DNA of 64,000 nt, taken from Planctomycetaceae bacterium (GTDB lineage: Bacteria; Planctomycetota; Planctomycetia; Planctomycetales; Planctomycetaceae). The position numbers were made by a program, and so were the translations under genes. The stretch is taken from the NCBI GenBank assembly GCA_021732995.1, contig JAKFWA010000067.1, positions 24,728 through 88,727 on the forward strand, read 5' to 3'. A model generated the notes under the pieces. That model saw nothing but the letters and a program-made list of their open reading frames with translations. It was not told the origin of the DNA and did not search any database. Shown in pieces: positions 42,353 to 50,714 of this stretch (position 1 is its first letter; every line of letters starts with the position of its first letter).

Positions 42353-43444
42353 TCAAGGGGATTCGCCGGGCGATCCGATGGTGATCGTGCGGCGGATTTC
42401 GTCGGTCTTGAAACCGAGGGCGGAGGGGCGGCGGACTCCGGGCAGGGCGATGACGTCGTAGAGTTCGTTGACGACTCCTTGCAGCCACAGCCAGTGGACC
42501 AGATCGCCCGAGCGGAGGTCGATTACACAGACGCCGCAATGCGGATCGGCGTCACGTTGTTTCAGATTCTCGTCCAGGTTGAGCCCTTTGAACGTGCGGT
42601 TCTCGCGGCATTGTGACAGGCCGACGATCGCAAAATCTCCACTAAAGCTCAGGCCGCGCAGATAACCGGGGCAGAATGTGAGCGGTTCAAACTTGCCGGT
42701 CGCGCGATCGATCTTGCCGAAGAAGCCCGTGCCCGAATTGAGCAGCCACAGTTCGTCGCGATACAGACGCGGGGAGTGCGGCATCGAAAGGCCGGTGGTG
42801 ATGATCTCATTGGTGCGGACATCGATGACGCAACCGCCGTCACGACGACGCTCGCGCCAGCCGTCGGCTACGTCGCTCTGACTGACGCACGTGACATAAG
42901 CCGGTCGACCGTTCTCCATCGCCAAGCCATTCAAGTGGCAGCGGTCTTCGGCGGCCAGCTTCGTGAGAAACGGCGGCTGCCAGAGAGGTATAAAGCTGTG
43001 CTTCTCACTCGTTGTCGCGAGGCATCCGAAGAGCGTGTTGACGAAGACCACTCGGCCATCGGCGTCCACGGAAACGTCGTGGATGTCGAGATCGCCGGTC
43101 ACATATCCCACTTGTGGCACGTAGATACGATCAAACCCGTTCGCGGCCTGCCCGGGTTCCAAAGCGTTCTCGAACCGCCAGAGTTGATACAGCGACGTCA
43201 TCCATAACGTCTGCCCATCACCCCACAGGCCGAGGCAACGATTGAAAGTTCGCTCGAAGATCGACAATCGGCCTTCCGGCTGCAGGCCGATCAGAAACAG
43301 CTTGCCCGCCTGGTAGGTGGTGAAGGCGAGACTCAAACGCTGTTCGTGCAGCCAACTGGTGAATCCCCGCGACGCCAAGGCGTCAAACATCGGAGCCGCA
43401 GGAGTCGGAGACGTCGAAGAGCGAGCCGGATCGGCAGAACTCAT
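42353..43444 (-). CDS. TIGR03032 family protein
   Basis: A 363-residue protein matching TIGR03032, a six-blade-propeller-like family common in planctomycetes and some other bacteria. Hallmarks are FTSWLHEQRLSLAFTTYQAGKLFLIG, RTFNRCLGLWGDGQTLWMTSLYQLWRFEN, HDVSVDADGRVVFVNTLFGCLAT and GFKTDEIRRTITIG. The function is unknown; some members sit in gene clusters for surface polysaccharide or are fused to glycosyltransferases. ATG 43444 is chosen over an in-frame TTG at 43474 and has a weak AAGAAA upstream. No signal peptide is visible. It may share a transcript with the FG-GAP/RTX gene downstream. Confidence 0.9.
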   Translation of the reverse strand: MSSADPARSSTSPTPAAPMFDALASRGFTSWLHEQRLSLAFTTYQAGKLFLIGLQPEGRLSIFERTFNRCLGLWGDGQTLWMTSLYQLWRFENALEPGQAANGFDRIYVPQVGYVTGDLDIHDVSVDADGRVVFVNTLFGCLATTSEKHSFIPLWQPPFLTKLAAEDRCHLNGLAMENGRPAYVTCVSQSDVADGWRERRRDGGCVIDVRTNEIITTGLSMPHSPRLYRDELWLLNSGTGFFGKIDRATGKFEPLTFCPGYLRGLSFSGDFAIVGLSQCRENRTFKGLNLDENLKQRDADPHCGVCVIDLRSGDLVHWLWLQGVVNELYDVIALPGVRRPSALGFKTDEIRRTITIGSPGESP

Positions 43445-43574
43445 AAGTTTCTTTTTGAACAAGTCTGGAGTCAAAGATGCAAAACTGGCGTTGTCAGGTT
43501 AGGAGCCCGACAATCGCGTCCACAAGCAGCAATGACGAAGTTTGCCGAAAGTTCTTTAGCTCAGCTCAACGCCC

Positions 43575-43910
43575 TCACTTACCGAGCTTGATGATTTCCT
43601 TGATGCGGAGCGCGAAGCTGTCGTCAACGACAACCACCTCAGCAGTGGCGACTCGCACCCCTTGCACGATGAGGTCCACCGGTTCGGAGACCTGGCGATT
43701 GAGTTCAATCACCGAGCCTGCTCCGAGGTTGAGGATTTCGCCGACAGTCAGGACCGTCCGCCCCAGCACCGCTTCGGCTTCGAACTTCAGGTCGGCGAGT
43801 TGCTTGAGCTGAGTCGCTCCCAGTGTCTTTGGTTTGCTCTGCAGCTCTGCGAAGTCGACCGCTTTCACTTCGGCGGTCGCGGCAGCGGCTTTCCCTCTGG
43901 CTTTGGCCAT
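43575..43910 (-). CDS. fliN: Flagellar motor switch protein FliN
   Basis: A 111-residue protein with an Ala/Lys-rich N-terminus and a SpoA domain from about residue 30. Family signatures are LKFEAEAVLGRTVLTVGEILNLGAGSVIELNRQVSEPVDLIVQGVRVATAEVVVVDDSFALRI in sequence, which is standard FliN. It builds the lower part of the flagellar C-ring and aids export of flagellar proteins. Its ATG is four bases after the FliM stop, and AAGGG inside the fliM end serves as ribosome-binding site, so the two are co-translated. No other flagellar gene lies in the window. Confidence 0.95.
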   Translation of the reverse strand: MAKARGKAAAATAEVKAVDFAELQSKPKTLGATQLKQLADLKFEAEAVLGRTVLTVGEILNLGAGSVIELNRQVSEPVDLIVQGVRVATAEVVVVDDSFALRIKEIIKLGK

Positions 43911-43913
43911 GAA

Positions 43914-44807
43914 TTAACCCTTCACCACGGATTCGATTTGCAAGGCTTGATTCGATCCCACTCGGCCAGGCCAGCCCAGGAAGGTGGTTGCATTCGCCAC
44001 CGACACGCTCAACGGCGCATCCACCTTTTGATTGAGGATCAGCACGTCGCCGACCTTCAACGCCTTGAGTTGCGCGGGATTCAGTTCCACTGAGCCGAGC
44101 TTCACGGTGACGCGTGCTGGCAGCCCGCCGAGCAATCCCTGCAGTGACTCGTGTTCGTCTGCGCCTTGTACAACCTGTGCTGTGCTGGCCGTGGAATCCA
44201 GAAACGCCTGCAGCGGCTCTTGAGGAATCAGCCAGTACCAGTGTTCGGTGCCCTGCGGCAGTTGAAACCGGAACGTCACGCAGACAAGCGCCTCTTCATC
44301 TGACACGACGCGCTGACGGCTCAACGCCGAAACGTCACGTTGCAGTTGAATGTGTCCGGGAACCGCTTGCGGCCAGCAGTCGCGCACGGACTGCACGAAG
44401 GTTTCGAGGATCAATTTCAACAGGCTAGCAGTGGCGGGGCTGAGCGTGCTGTCCGCCGGCAATTGCGCGGGACGTTCGCCGAGCAACCCTGCGGCCAGCA
44501 GCTTTGCAAACGGGCGCCGCAGAACGAGCAACGAGTGGAGACCGGGATCGAGAAACTCCAGGCTGTAACCGATCTTCGTCGCATCCAGCTCCTCGACAAA
44601 TCGCGACCAGCGCGTCGAGCCAATCGACGCCACCGACGGCTGCACTTCGAACGGCAATGTCCGCTCGCAGGCTTCGCCCAATGCGGCACAGGCGGAACTC
44701 AGCCAGTCGTTCAGACGCGCCTCATCGTCACTCGCCAGACGCAACGGTTGACGGAAGTCATGTGCGAACGGTTCTGCAGGCCCCGGTGGTGCTGTGTCGC
44801 TCATCAT
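43914..44807 (-). CDS. fliM: FliM-like flagellar motor switch protein lacking the CheY-binding N-terminus
   Basis: A 297-residue FliM-like protein with a CheC-type middle domain and a C-terminal SpoA domain (LGSVELNPAQLKALKVGDVLILNQKVDAPLSV). Compared with FliM (about 330 residues) the N-terminus is short and lacks the conserved LSQxEIDALL segment that binds phosphorylated CheY. The GxxG-type motif in the middle domain is also not obvious. It could be a divergent FliM, or a SpoA protein of an injectisome-like system (SctQ). The close fliN partner and planctomycete context favour flagellar use. It starts on ATGATGA, overlapping the stop of the HisA-like gene by four bases. Confidence 0.82.
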   Translation of the reverse strand: MMSDTAPPGPAEPFAHDFRQPLRLASDDEARLNDWLSSACAALGEACERTLPFEVQPSVASIGSTRWSRFVEELDATKIGYSLEFLDPGLHSLLVLRRPFAKLLAAGLLGERPAQLPADSTLSPATASLLKLILETFVQSVRDCWPQAVPGHIQLQRDVSALSRQRVVSDEEALVCVTFRFQLPQGTEHWYWLIPQEPLQAFLDSTASTAQVVQGADEHESLQGLLGGLPARVTVKLGSVELNPAQLKALKVGDVLILNQKVDAPLSVSVANATTFLGWPGRVGSNQALQIESVVKG

Positions 44808-45562
44808 GGATGCTTGAACTCAGTTGCTGACAAGCTGGCTTCTGCCAGAGTCACGGCAGTTATCGTACCGTCATGCAGAGCGGATGCGACCAGCACGCCG
44901 CTCAGGCCGCACCGGGAAAGCTCAATCAGGTCGCTCGTTTGCCGGACGCCACCTCCGGTGATGAGCTTCACACTAGGCGAAAACTGCTGAATCTCGCGGC
45001 ACAGGGGCAACGTGCTGATGCCCGAACCGGTGCCGACGGACGCCAGATCCAGCACGACGAGCTGTTGCACTCCGGCTTCAATCACTGCGGCGGCGATCTC
45101 GATAGGTTCGCTGCTGAGCATGTCGCGAAACGTGCGGAGCACTTGGCCGCCGCGCAGGTCGAGGCTGAAAATCACACGTTCCTCGCCGAACTTGTGCACC
45201 AGCATTTCGAGCGACGCCAGAGTCGGCCACGTTTCGAGTCCAACAATCACCCGTTGCACACCGGCGGCGAACGCGGCTTCCGCATCAGCACTGGTTTTCA
45301 GGCCGGAATCAACAATCAACCGGAAACCGGCGGAACTCAACTGTTCGTAGATCTCGAAGTTCGCGTTGTCGTGCAGAATTGCGTCGAGGTCCGCGACGTA
45401 GAGATCTTGCCAGCCGAACTGCTGCTGAATGGCGTTCGCTACATCCAGAGCCTGCGCGGACGATGTGAGCCTGCTCTCGACGGGACGGTACTGGCTGCGA
45501 TCTCCGGCAACGCCCCTGACGACGACCGAATTCAGAATGTCCAGCACGGGGATGATCTGCAT
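44804..45562 (-). CDS. HisA/HisF-related TIM-barrel protein
   Basis: A 252-residue (beta/alpha)8 protein related to HisA. The first strand IIPVLDILNSVVVRG keeps the catalytic Asp8 equivalent, and the Asp of strand five is present in VVLDLASVGTGSG. Phosphate-binding glycines are in TGGGVRQTSDLIEL. The DGT motif after the second Asp, typical of HisA, is altered to VGT, so it may not be the histidine isomerase. No other his gene is near. HisA-like paralogues of unknown role occur in several planctomycetes. ATG 45562 is chosen since it opens the barrel; upstream residues are not family-like. Its stop overlaps the fliM start by four bases, implying coupled translation. Confidence 0.85.
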   Translation of the reverse strand: MQIIPVLDILNSVVVRGVAGDRSQYRPVESRLTSSAQALDVANAIQQQFGWQDLYVADLDAILHDNANFEIYEQLSSAGFRLIVDSGLKTSADAEAAFAAGVQRVIVGLETWPTLASLEMLVHKFGEERVIFSLDLRGGQVLRTFRDMLSSEPIEIAAAVIEAGVQQLVVLDLASVGTGSGISTLPLCREIQQFSPSVKLITGGGVRQTSDLIELSRCGLSGVLVASALHDGTITAVTLAEASLSATEFKHP

Positions 45563-45632
45563 CACGGAAGCACGGCTCAGCGAGGTCACGGGAACGAGTT
45601 TACGACGGCCGTATTTCAACCGCCTGCCCGGC

Positions 45633-46490
45633 CTATTTCCAGTTCTTGATGTGCGTCGTGACTCTTCGCCCGAAATTCTTGTCCAGACGTGCCAGATGGG
45701 CACTTAACGGCCCGGGCGGCTCACCGCGTTCAATCGCCTCCAGATAGTTCTGCAGCGCGGCGGTTTCTTCGGCGGAACCGTGAATCAACGTATGCACCCA
45801 GGCCCATGCTTCGCGGTAGTCGGCGACGGACATCTCGCTGACGGATTCTTTGCTTTCCAGATCCTTCAAATCCGGACGCCAGCCGAGACGGCTGTTCCAT
45901 TTCAGGCGGGTTTGGTGCGGATTTCCGGATGCTCGATCTTCGGCGGGCACTTCGAAGTATTCCGCGAGCCCCTCATCCAGCCACATCGGAATGAATGCCA
46001 GCATCGAATGCAGCACCGCGTGAGTCAGCTCGTGCCGCAGATCGATCTCGAAGTCCTTGTGAACGTACAGGAACACTCGACCGACGCCGTCGGCATCTTT
46101 CGCGAACACCGCCCGCCGACTGACTCCTTCGGGAGCGTGTCGAGTCGCGTGTGCTCGATAACTGCGAGAATTCGCCAGGATGTAAATCTCGATCGGCGAC
46201 TTGTTGGGAGCCAGCTCCAAGGTCGCGATCACATCGGCGTGGTGCTGCTCGATGGTCTGCATCAGCCCGACAAACTGTTCGAGCCGGACTTCAGAATAAA
46301 CCGTGAACTGACCCTGTTTGCGTACGTCGGCCCAATCTGCTGCGGATGCCGACTGGTTCGCCAGCAGTCCCAGGCAGAGCATCAGCAAGACTGCGCAGCG
46401 CGCAACTGCAGCCCGCACGCTGTTCGCAATCTGCTGAACAACGTCGGGCTGAACTCTACAGGCGCGCGAACACCATGCTGGAAAAGTCAT
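45633..46490 (-). CDS. Secreted zinc metalloprotease-like protein (gluzincin, DUF1570-type)
   Basis: A 285-residue protein with a signal-like helix at about residues 28-50 (VARCAVLLMLCLGLLANQSASA). The zinc motif HELTH is at 153-157 (DLRHELTHAVLH), with the third ligand Glu173 in WLDEGLAEYFE, the gluzincin layout used by DUF1570 and peptidase MA-like proteins. It should act outside the cytoplasm. ATG 46490 is preceded by GAAGAA; an earlier TTG at 46502 is less likely. The stop lies 70 bases before the HisA-like gene, and the small lipoprotein gene is 16 bases upstream, so these may form one transcript. Confidence 0.85.
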   Translation of the reverse strand: MTFPAWCSRACRVQPDVVQQIANSVRAAVARCAVLLMLCLGLLANQSASAADWADVRKQGQFTVYSEVRLEQFVGLMQTIEQHHADVIATLELAPNKSPIEIYILANSRSYRAHATRHAPEGVSRRAVFAKDADGVGRVFLYVHKDFEIDLRHELTHAVLHSMLAFIPMWLDEGLAEYFEVPAEDRASGNPHQTRLKWNSRLGWRPDLKDLESKESVSEMSVADYREAWAWVHTLIHGSAEETAALQNYLEAIERGEPPGPLSAHLARLDKNFGRRVTTHIKNWK

Positions 46491-46506
46491 GGTTCTTCGC
46501 AATTCG

Positions 46507-46725
46507 CTAAATCACGCCACCGTGAGTACGGTAGGGCGTCGCGAAGTCGGGTGTGTCCAAGCCCCAGATACGTTCCCAGATTTCCGTAATGTGACGGAAA
46601 CCCTCAGAAACGTAGATCATCTGTCGAGCCCGGACGTCCGGCGAAGATGAATAGATCGGGACGACACAGCCCACCTGAATGGCTGTAACAACCGCGAACA
46701 GAGCCAAGATGGCAACCTTTCGCAT
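46507..46725 (-). CDS. Small lipoprotein
   Basis: A 72-residue protein with a lipoprotein signal (MRKVAILALFAVVTAIQVGC) and Cys20 as the lipidation site, followed by a short soluble domain (VPIYSSSPDVRARQMIYVSE) that I do not recognise. A very good Shine-Dalgarno site, GGAGGAG, precedes ATG 46725. Because it lies 16 bases upstream of the metalloprotease gene on the same strand, it may work with that protein at the membrane. Confidence 0.82.
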   Translation of the reverse strand: MRKVAILALFAVVTAIQVGCVVPIYSSSPDVRARQMIYVSEGFRHITEIWERIWGLDTPDFATPYRTHGGVI

Positions 46726-46803
46726 GGAACTCCTCCGTGAGTAGGCGAAAGCACTTTTGCTCGTGAAGCGAGTCTCAGACTCGCTTGTGTATCAAACGGT
46801 AAC

Positions 46804-47166
46804 TTATTCCGCTGCAGTCGGTTCTGGACTGGGGGACGGCGGTGGCTCCGGCGGCGTAACTTGAGTCGCTGCCGCAGCTTTCGCAATCTCTAGTTGGCGA
46901 ACCTTTTCTTCCATCTCTTTGCCCGGCTTGAACGTCACGACGTACTTTTCAGCCACGTCCACACGCTCACCGGTACGCGGGTTACGAGCTTTTCGCGCCG
47001 CTCGCTTCTTCACTTCGAACACGCCGAAGTTCCGTAGCTCGATGCGCTCTTGCTCCACCAACGTATTGATGATGGCTTCGAATGTTTTTTGAACAATCTC
47101 CTTCGTCTTCAATTGGGTTTCCCCAATCGACTCAGAGATTGCTTTGACGATGTCTTTTTTCGTCAC
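46804..47166 (-). CDS. HU/IHF family DNA-binding protein with proline-rich tail
   Basis: A 120-residue HU-family protein. The core [32 protein letters not shown], then [30 protein letters not shown] (containing the DNA-intercalating RNPRTGE loop), is standard. The last 25 residues are an Ala/Pro-rich tail ([17 protein letters not shown]) not present in ordinary HU. HU bends DNA and helps organise the nucleoid. The start is GTG 47166, backed by GAGG six bases upstream; the frame is open to 47346 with residues unlike HU, which is why the shorter form is preferred. Confidence 0.9.
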   Translation of the reverse strand: MTKKDIVKAISESIGETQLKTKEIVQKTFEAIINTLVEQERIELRNFGVFEVKKRAARKARNPRTGERVDVAEKYVVTFKPGKEMEEKVRQLEIAKAAAATQVTPPEPPPSPSPEPTAAE

Positions 47167-47731
47167 GACTGGCCTCTGCCCAGAGGTGCCGACGGCACGT
47201 TTGTCTTCTGTCCAAGAACTGGCGTCGGACTCTACGGCCGATCGTAAGTTCGAGTCAAGTCGACATTTCCGTCTCGGACTCGTGATCTCGTCCGATTCGG
47301 GAACGCACAGGCTCCGGTGAGAGATCGGCAGATTCGACCCGCACAATCAGTAAATCCTACGCAACCAGTAAAGTTTAACACTCAATAGGGTTTCCGCCGA
47401 GTCGCGATTTGGACTCCAGAGCACGGGCCGGACGATCCGATCGGGAGCTTTCGCAGTCGCCGGGCAACATATCTGACGATGGCAGCGTTCACAGCGTCCT
47501 GATGTTCGTATGGGTGCACTCGTGGCCAATTGCTTTCCTGAGTTTTGGACGCATACTCAGATACCGCTGCATTCAATGAACATCGCAGACACGTACATGA
47601 GATGAACCGGGCCGCCACGCCCGTGGGTTCAACCGGCTTTCTTCCCTGCTCCAACGGCCTCACTGCCACTCGCCGATGCCCGTCGATTGTTCGCGTCTGT
47701 CGGGCCCGCAGTCTTTTGAAGGAGTCGATCG
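47167..47731. promoter_or_regulatory. Divergent upstream region of the HU and gdhA genes (565 bases)
   Basis: No convincing gene. It holds promoters for HU (minus strand; an AT-rich stretch around 47355-47390) and for gdhA (plus strand). An ORF of 95 residues on the minus strand (47382-47669) was considered and rejected as non-protein-like. I could not place -35/-10 boxes or regulator sites. Confidence 0.5.
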
Positions 47732-49093
47732 ATGTCGCACCAGCAACCCAAATTCAAAGACGAGATCGCTAACTTCATGCGGGGCTTGATCCGCCGCAAT
47801 CCCGGTGAGCCCGAGTTTCATCAGGCTGTCGAAGAAGTCGTGATCTCGCTGATGCCGTTCGTGGTCGAGAACGCGCACTACAGAGACGCCTGCATTCTGG
47901 AACGCATGACCGAACCGGATCGCGTCGTGATCTTCCGCGTCTGCTGGGAAGACGACGCCGGCAACGTCCGCACGAATCGGGCTTGGCGCGTGCAGTTCAA
48001 CAACGCCATCGGCCCGTACAAAGGGGGCATGCGTTTCCATCCGTCGGTCACGCTGAGCGTCCTGAAATTCCTCGGCTTTGAGCAGTGCTTCAAGAACGCG
48101 CTCACGGGCTTGCCAATGGGCGGCGGCAAGGGCGGTTCCAACTTCAACCCGAAGGGCAAGAGCGATCGCGAAATCATGCGGTTCTGCCAGTCGCTGATGA
48201 TCGAACTGTCCCGCCATATCGGTGAAGACACCGACGTGCCCGCCGGGGACATTGGCGTTGGATCGCGCGAGATCTCGTACATGTTCGGCCAATACAAACG
48301 GTTGGAAAACCGCTTTGTCGGCGTGCTGACCGGCAAAGGACTGTCGTTCGGCGGCAGCCTCGTGCGGACCGAGGCGACGGGCTACGGCGCGACCTACTTC
48401 GTGCAGAACATGCTGGCCCTGAAGTCGGACGGCATTCAAGGCAAGGTGGCGTCCGTTTCTGGCTCGGGCAACGTGGCGCTGTACTGCATTCAGAAAGTCA
48501 ACGAACTGGGCGGCAAGGTCGTCACGGCGTCGGATTCGGACGGCTTCATCTACGACAAGGACGGCATTTCCGGCGAGAAATGGGAATTCCTGCGCACGCT
48601 GAAAGAGGACCGTCGCGGGCGCATCTCCGAATATGCTCAGAAGTTCGGTTGCGAGTATCATGCTGACAAACGCCCCTGGAGCGTTCCGGCCGATCTGGCG
48701 TTCCCCTGCGCGACTCAGAACGAGCTGGATGGCAGCGAGGCCAAGCTGCTTATCAAGAACGGTGTGAAGGCGGTCTCGGAAGGTGCGAACATGCCGTGCA
48801 CTCCCGAGGCGGTGAACGCCTTTCTGACCGCGAAGATCGCTTACGGGCCGGGCAAGGCGTCCAACGCGGGTGGTGTGGGTGTCTCGGGCTTGGAGCAAAG
48901 CCAGAACGCTCTACGAATCGCCTGGTCGCGCGAGGAAGTCGATCAGCGGTTGCAGGACATCATCCGCAGCGTCCACGAAAAGTGCGTGCAATACGGCCGC
49001 CAGCCCGACGGCTTCGTGAACTATGTCGACGGAGCCAACATCGCCGGCTTCGTCAAAGTCGCTGATGCTATGCTGGCCTACGGAGTGGTGTAG
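47732..49093 (+). CDS. gdhA: NADP-specific glutamate dehydrogenase
   Basis: A 453-residue hexameric glutamate dehydrogenase of the usual bacterial length. Visible motifs are GPYKGGMRFHPSVTLSVLKF (the Lys that contacts glutamate), LPMGGGKGGSNFNP with the catalytic Lys, DVPAGDIGVGSREI, and a C-terminal nucleotide-binding domain containing VSGSGNVALY (GxGxxA). It converts 2-oxoglutarate and ammonium to glutamate using NADPH, joining nitrogen and carbon metabolism. AAGGAG sits eight bases upstream of the ATG. It is convergent with the TPR gene, with only 33 bases between stops. Confidence 0.95.
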   Translation: MSHQQPKFKDEIANFMRGLIRRNPGEPEFHQAVEEVVISLMPFVVENAHYRDACILERMTEPDRVVIFRVCWEDDAGNVRTNRAWRVQFNNAIGPYKGGMRFHPSVTLSVLKFLGFEQCFKNALTGLPMGGGKGGSNFNPKGKSDREIMRFCQSLMIELSRHIGEDTDVPAGDIGVGSREISYMFGQYKRLENRFVGVLTGKGLSFGGSLVRTEATGYGATYFVQNMLALKSDGIQGKVASVSGSGNVALYCIQKVNELGGKVVTASDSDGFIYDKDGISGEKWEFLRTLKEDRRGRISEYAQKFGCEYHADKRPWSVPADLAFPCATQNELDGSEAKLLIKNGVKAVSEGANMPCTPEAVNAFLTAKIAYGPGKASNAGGVGVSGLEQSQNALRIAWSREEVDQRLQDIIRSVHEKCVQYGRQPDGFVNYVDGANIAGFVKVADAMLAYGVV

Positions 49094-49126
49094 CGGTCCC
49101 TCAAACTGGAATTCGAAGAAGGCCGG

Positions 49127-50515
49127 TTATTCGCCGCCGCCCTGCAGTTTTTCCAGTCGCTGCAACGCATCCTTGTACCCGTAATCGACCGCCAAAACTT
49201 CGCTGTAGTGGGACTCGGCAGCATCCCGGTCCTTGGCTTGTTCGCACAGTCGACCCAGCCAGTAGTGCACGTCGAGGAATAATTCCTTGTTGTCGTGCGC
49301 GTTGAGCTTGTCGATCGCCTTTTCGAACTGCCGTCGAGCCAGCGGGTATTTCTTTTCCTGAATGAAGCACAAACCCATGTTGTAGAGAGCTTTGGATTCG
49401 ATGCGATTATCCTGGCTGGCCTGCTGGAACAGCGGAATAGCTTCGCCGTACTTCTTTTCCGCCATCATCAGCTCGGCGAGTCCGAACTTATACTGCAAGT
49501 TGGCCGGATGACGTTCGACGCGGGCGCGGAGCACTTCCATTTCGCGCAGCCGCATCTCGCGACGCAAGTCGTCGTACGTCTTCTTGATCTTCTCGTCGTC
49601 CGGCTTTGTCGTGTGACGATCCTTCGCCATGCCGACGTTCTTCTTCATCAGGTCCAGTTCCGTGTCTTCCAGCAGTTCGCGAAGGTTGGCATCGCCGCCC
49701 GAGATCTCGAGCGCCTTCTGCAGCATCGGCAACGCCTGATCGTGTTTGCCTTCGCGGCGATAGAAGTCCGCCAACTTGGTGTAGTTGTCCTTGTTTTCAG
49801 GTTCTTTGCGAATGGCTCGCTGCAGATCGGCCTCTTCGGACTGACCTGGACCGTCAGCTTCGCCGGGCTTGGTCATCTTCAGACGCTTCTGGACCTCGTG
49901 ATCGGCCATTACGCCCTTGGTGTCGTCAGCACCTTCGTAGCCGCCGCGATCAATGACATGTTTGGTCGCGGCTTGGTTGGCACGCGTGCGAGCGTCACCG
50001 TCCATCGGATCGATCTGGCAGATCTTGTCCCACTGCACAGCCGCCTGAGTGAACTCACCGCGGTCTTCCAGGAGTTCCGCAAGTGATCGGCGATAGTCCT
50101 TGTTGTTGCCGTCGTTCTCCACAGCGCACTGATATGAAAAAACGGCAACATCCTTGTAGCCGAGGTGCCTACTCGCTTCGCCGAGATCCGCGTGCAGGGC
50201 GGCATCCCACGGATTGACGAGCAGACCTTCCTCAGCGGCAGCCTCGACGCCTGGCCAGTCCTTCTGCATGCGGCATTTCTTGATCCGGCCTTTGGGACCC
50301 ATCAGCTTGATGCCGCCCATTCCCGCACCGGTCTTGTTTTCGTTGTAGCTGCGGCGGACTGCTCCGCGCAAGGTCTGGCGGTACACCAGATTCTCGGGCA
50401 CGAACTTGACGCACTTCGAGAACATGTCGATGGCGTAGGGCCAGTTCTGCTTCAACATCGCTTCCGTTCCGACCTTCCAGCATTGGCCTGCCAATCTCTT
50501 CTTATCGTCGGACAT
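49127..50515 (-). CDS. TPR-repeat protein
   Basis: A 462-residue soluble protein with tetratricopeptide repeats through most of its length. Examples are AAEEGLLVNPWDAALHADLG, AAVQWDKICQIDPMDGDA, ALPMLQKALEISGGDANL, AIPLFQQASQDNRIESKA and a closing AESHYSEVLAVDYGYKDA. There is no signal peptide. It should be an adaptor scaffold; I cannot name a partner. ATG 50515 is chosen since GAGG lies nine bases upstream; the frame stays open to 50767, where it overlaps the divergent lipoprotein gene and looks non-coding. Confidence 0.88.
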   Translation of the reverse strand: MSDDKKRLAGQCWKVGTEAMLKQNWPYAIDMFSKCVKFVPENLVYRQTLRGAVRRSYNENKTGAGMGGIKLMGPKGRIKKCRMQKDWPGVEAAAEEGLLVNPWDAALHADLGEASRHLGYKDVAVFSYQCAVENDGNNKDYRRSLAELLEDRGEFTQAAVQWDKICQIDPMDGDARTRANQAATKHVIDRGGYEGADDTKGVMADHEVQKRLKMTKPGEADGPGQSEEADLQRAIRKEPENKDNYTKLADFYRREGKHDQALPMLQKALEISGGDANLRELLEDTELDLMKKNVGMAKDRHTTKPDDEKIKKTYDDLRREMRLREMEVLRARVERHPANLQYKFGLAELMMAEKKYGEAIPLFQQASQDNRIESKALYNMGLCFIQEKKYPLARRQFEKAIDKLNAHDNKELFLDVHYWLGRLCEQAKDRDAAESHYSEVLAVDYGYKDALQRLEKLQGGGE

Positions 50516-50714
50516 CGAAACAACCTCTTCGCGGAATGCCGGTGAACCAGGACTTGCAGAGTTGAACTGAGCTTGTGCGAGACATTGGATATAGCAGATG
50601 CAGCGAGCGCTATCCACAGGCACAAACCGCTGTTTGCCCCATCTGCCGGGCCTGTTATCCTGACCGCGGTTTATCTGGACGGAGTCCAGTTCGAAATCCA
50701 GGGAGGGGCGGAAC

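Noticed and set aside
47382..47669. Possible 95-residue protein upstream of gdhA
   Set aside because: No Shine-Dalgarno site, no hydrophobic or domain pattern, and it occupies a likely promoter region.
47660..48898. Minus-strand frame of 412 codons across gdhA
   Set aside because: Antisense to glutamate dehydrogenase, which has clear catalytic motifs. The frame is open because of the high-GC codon pattern.
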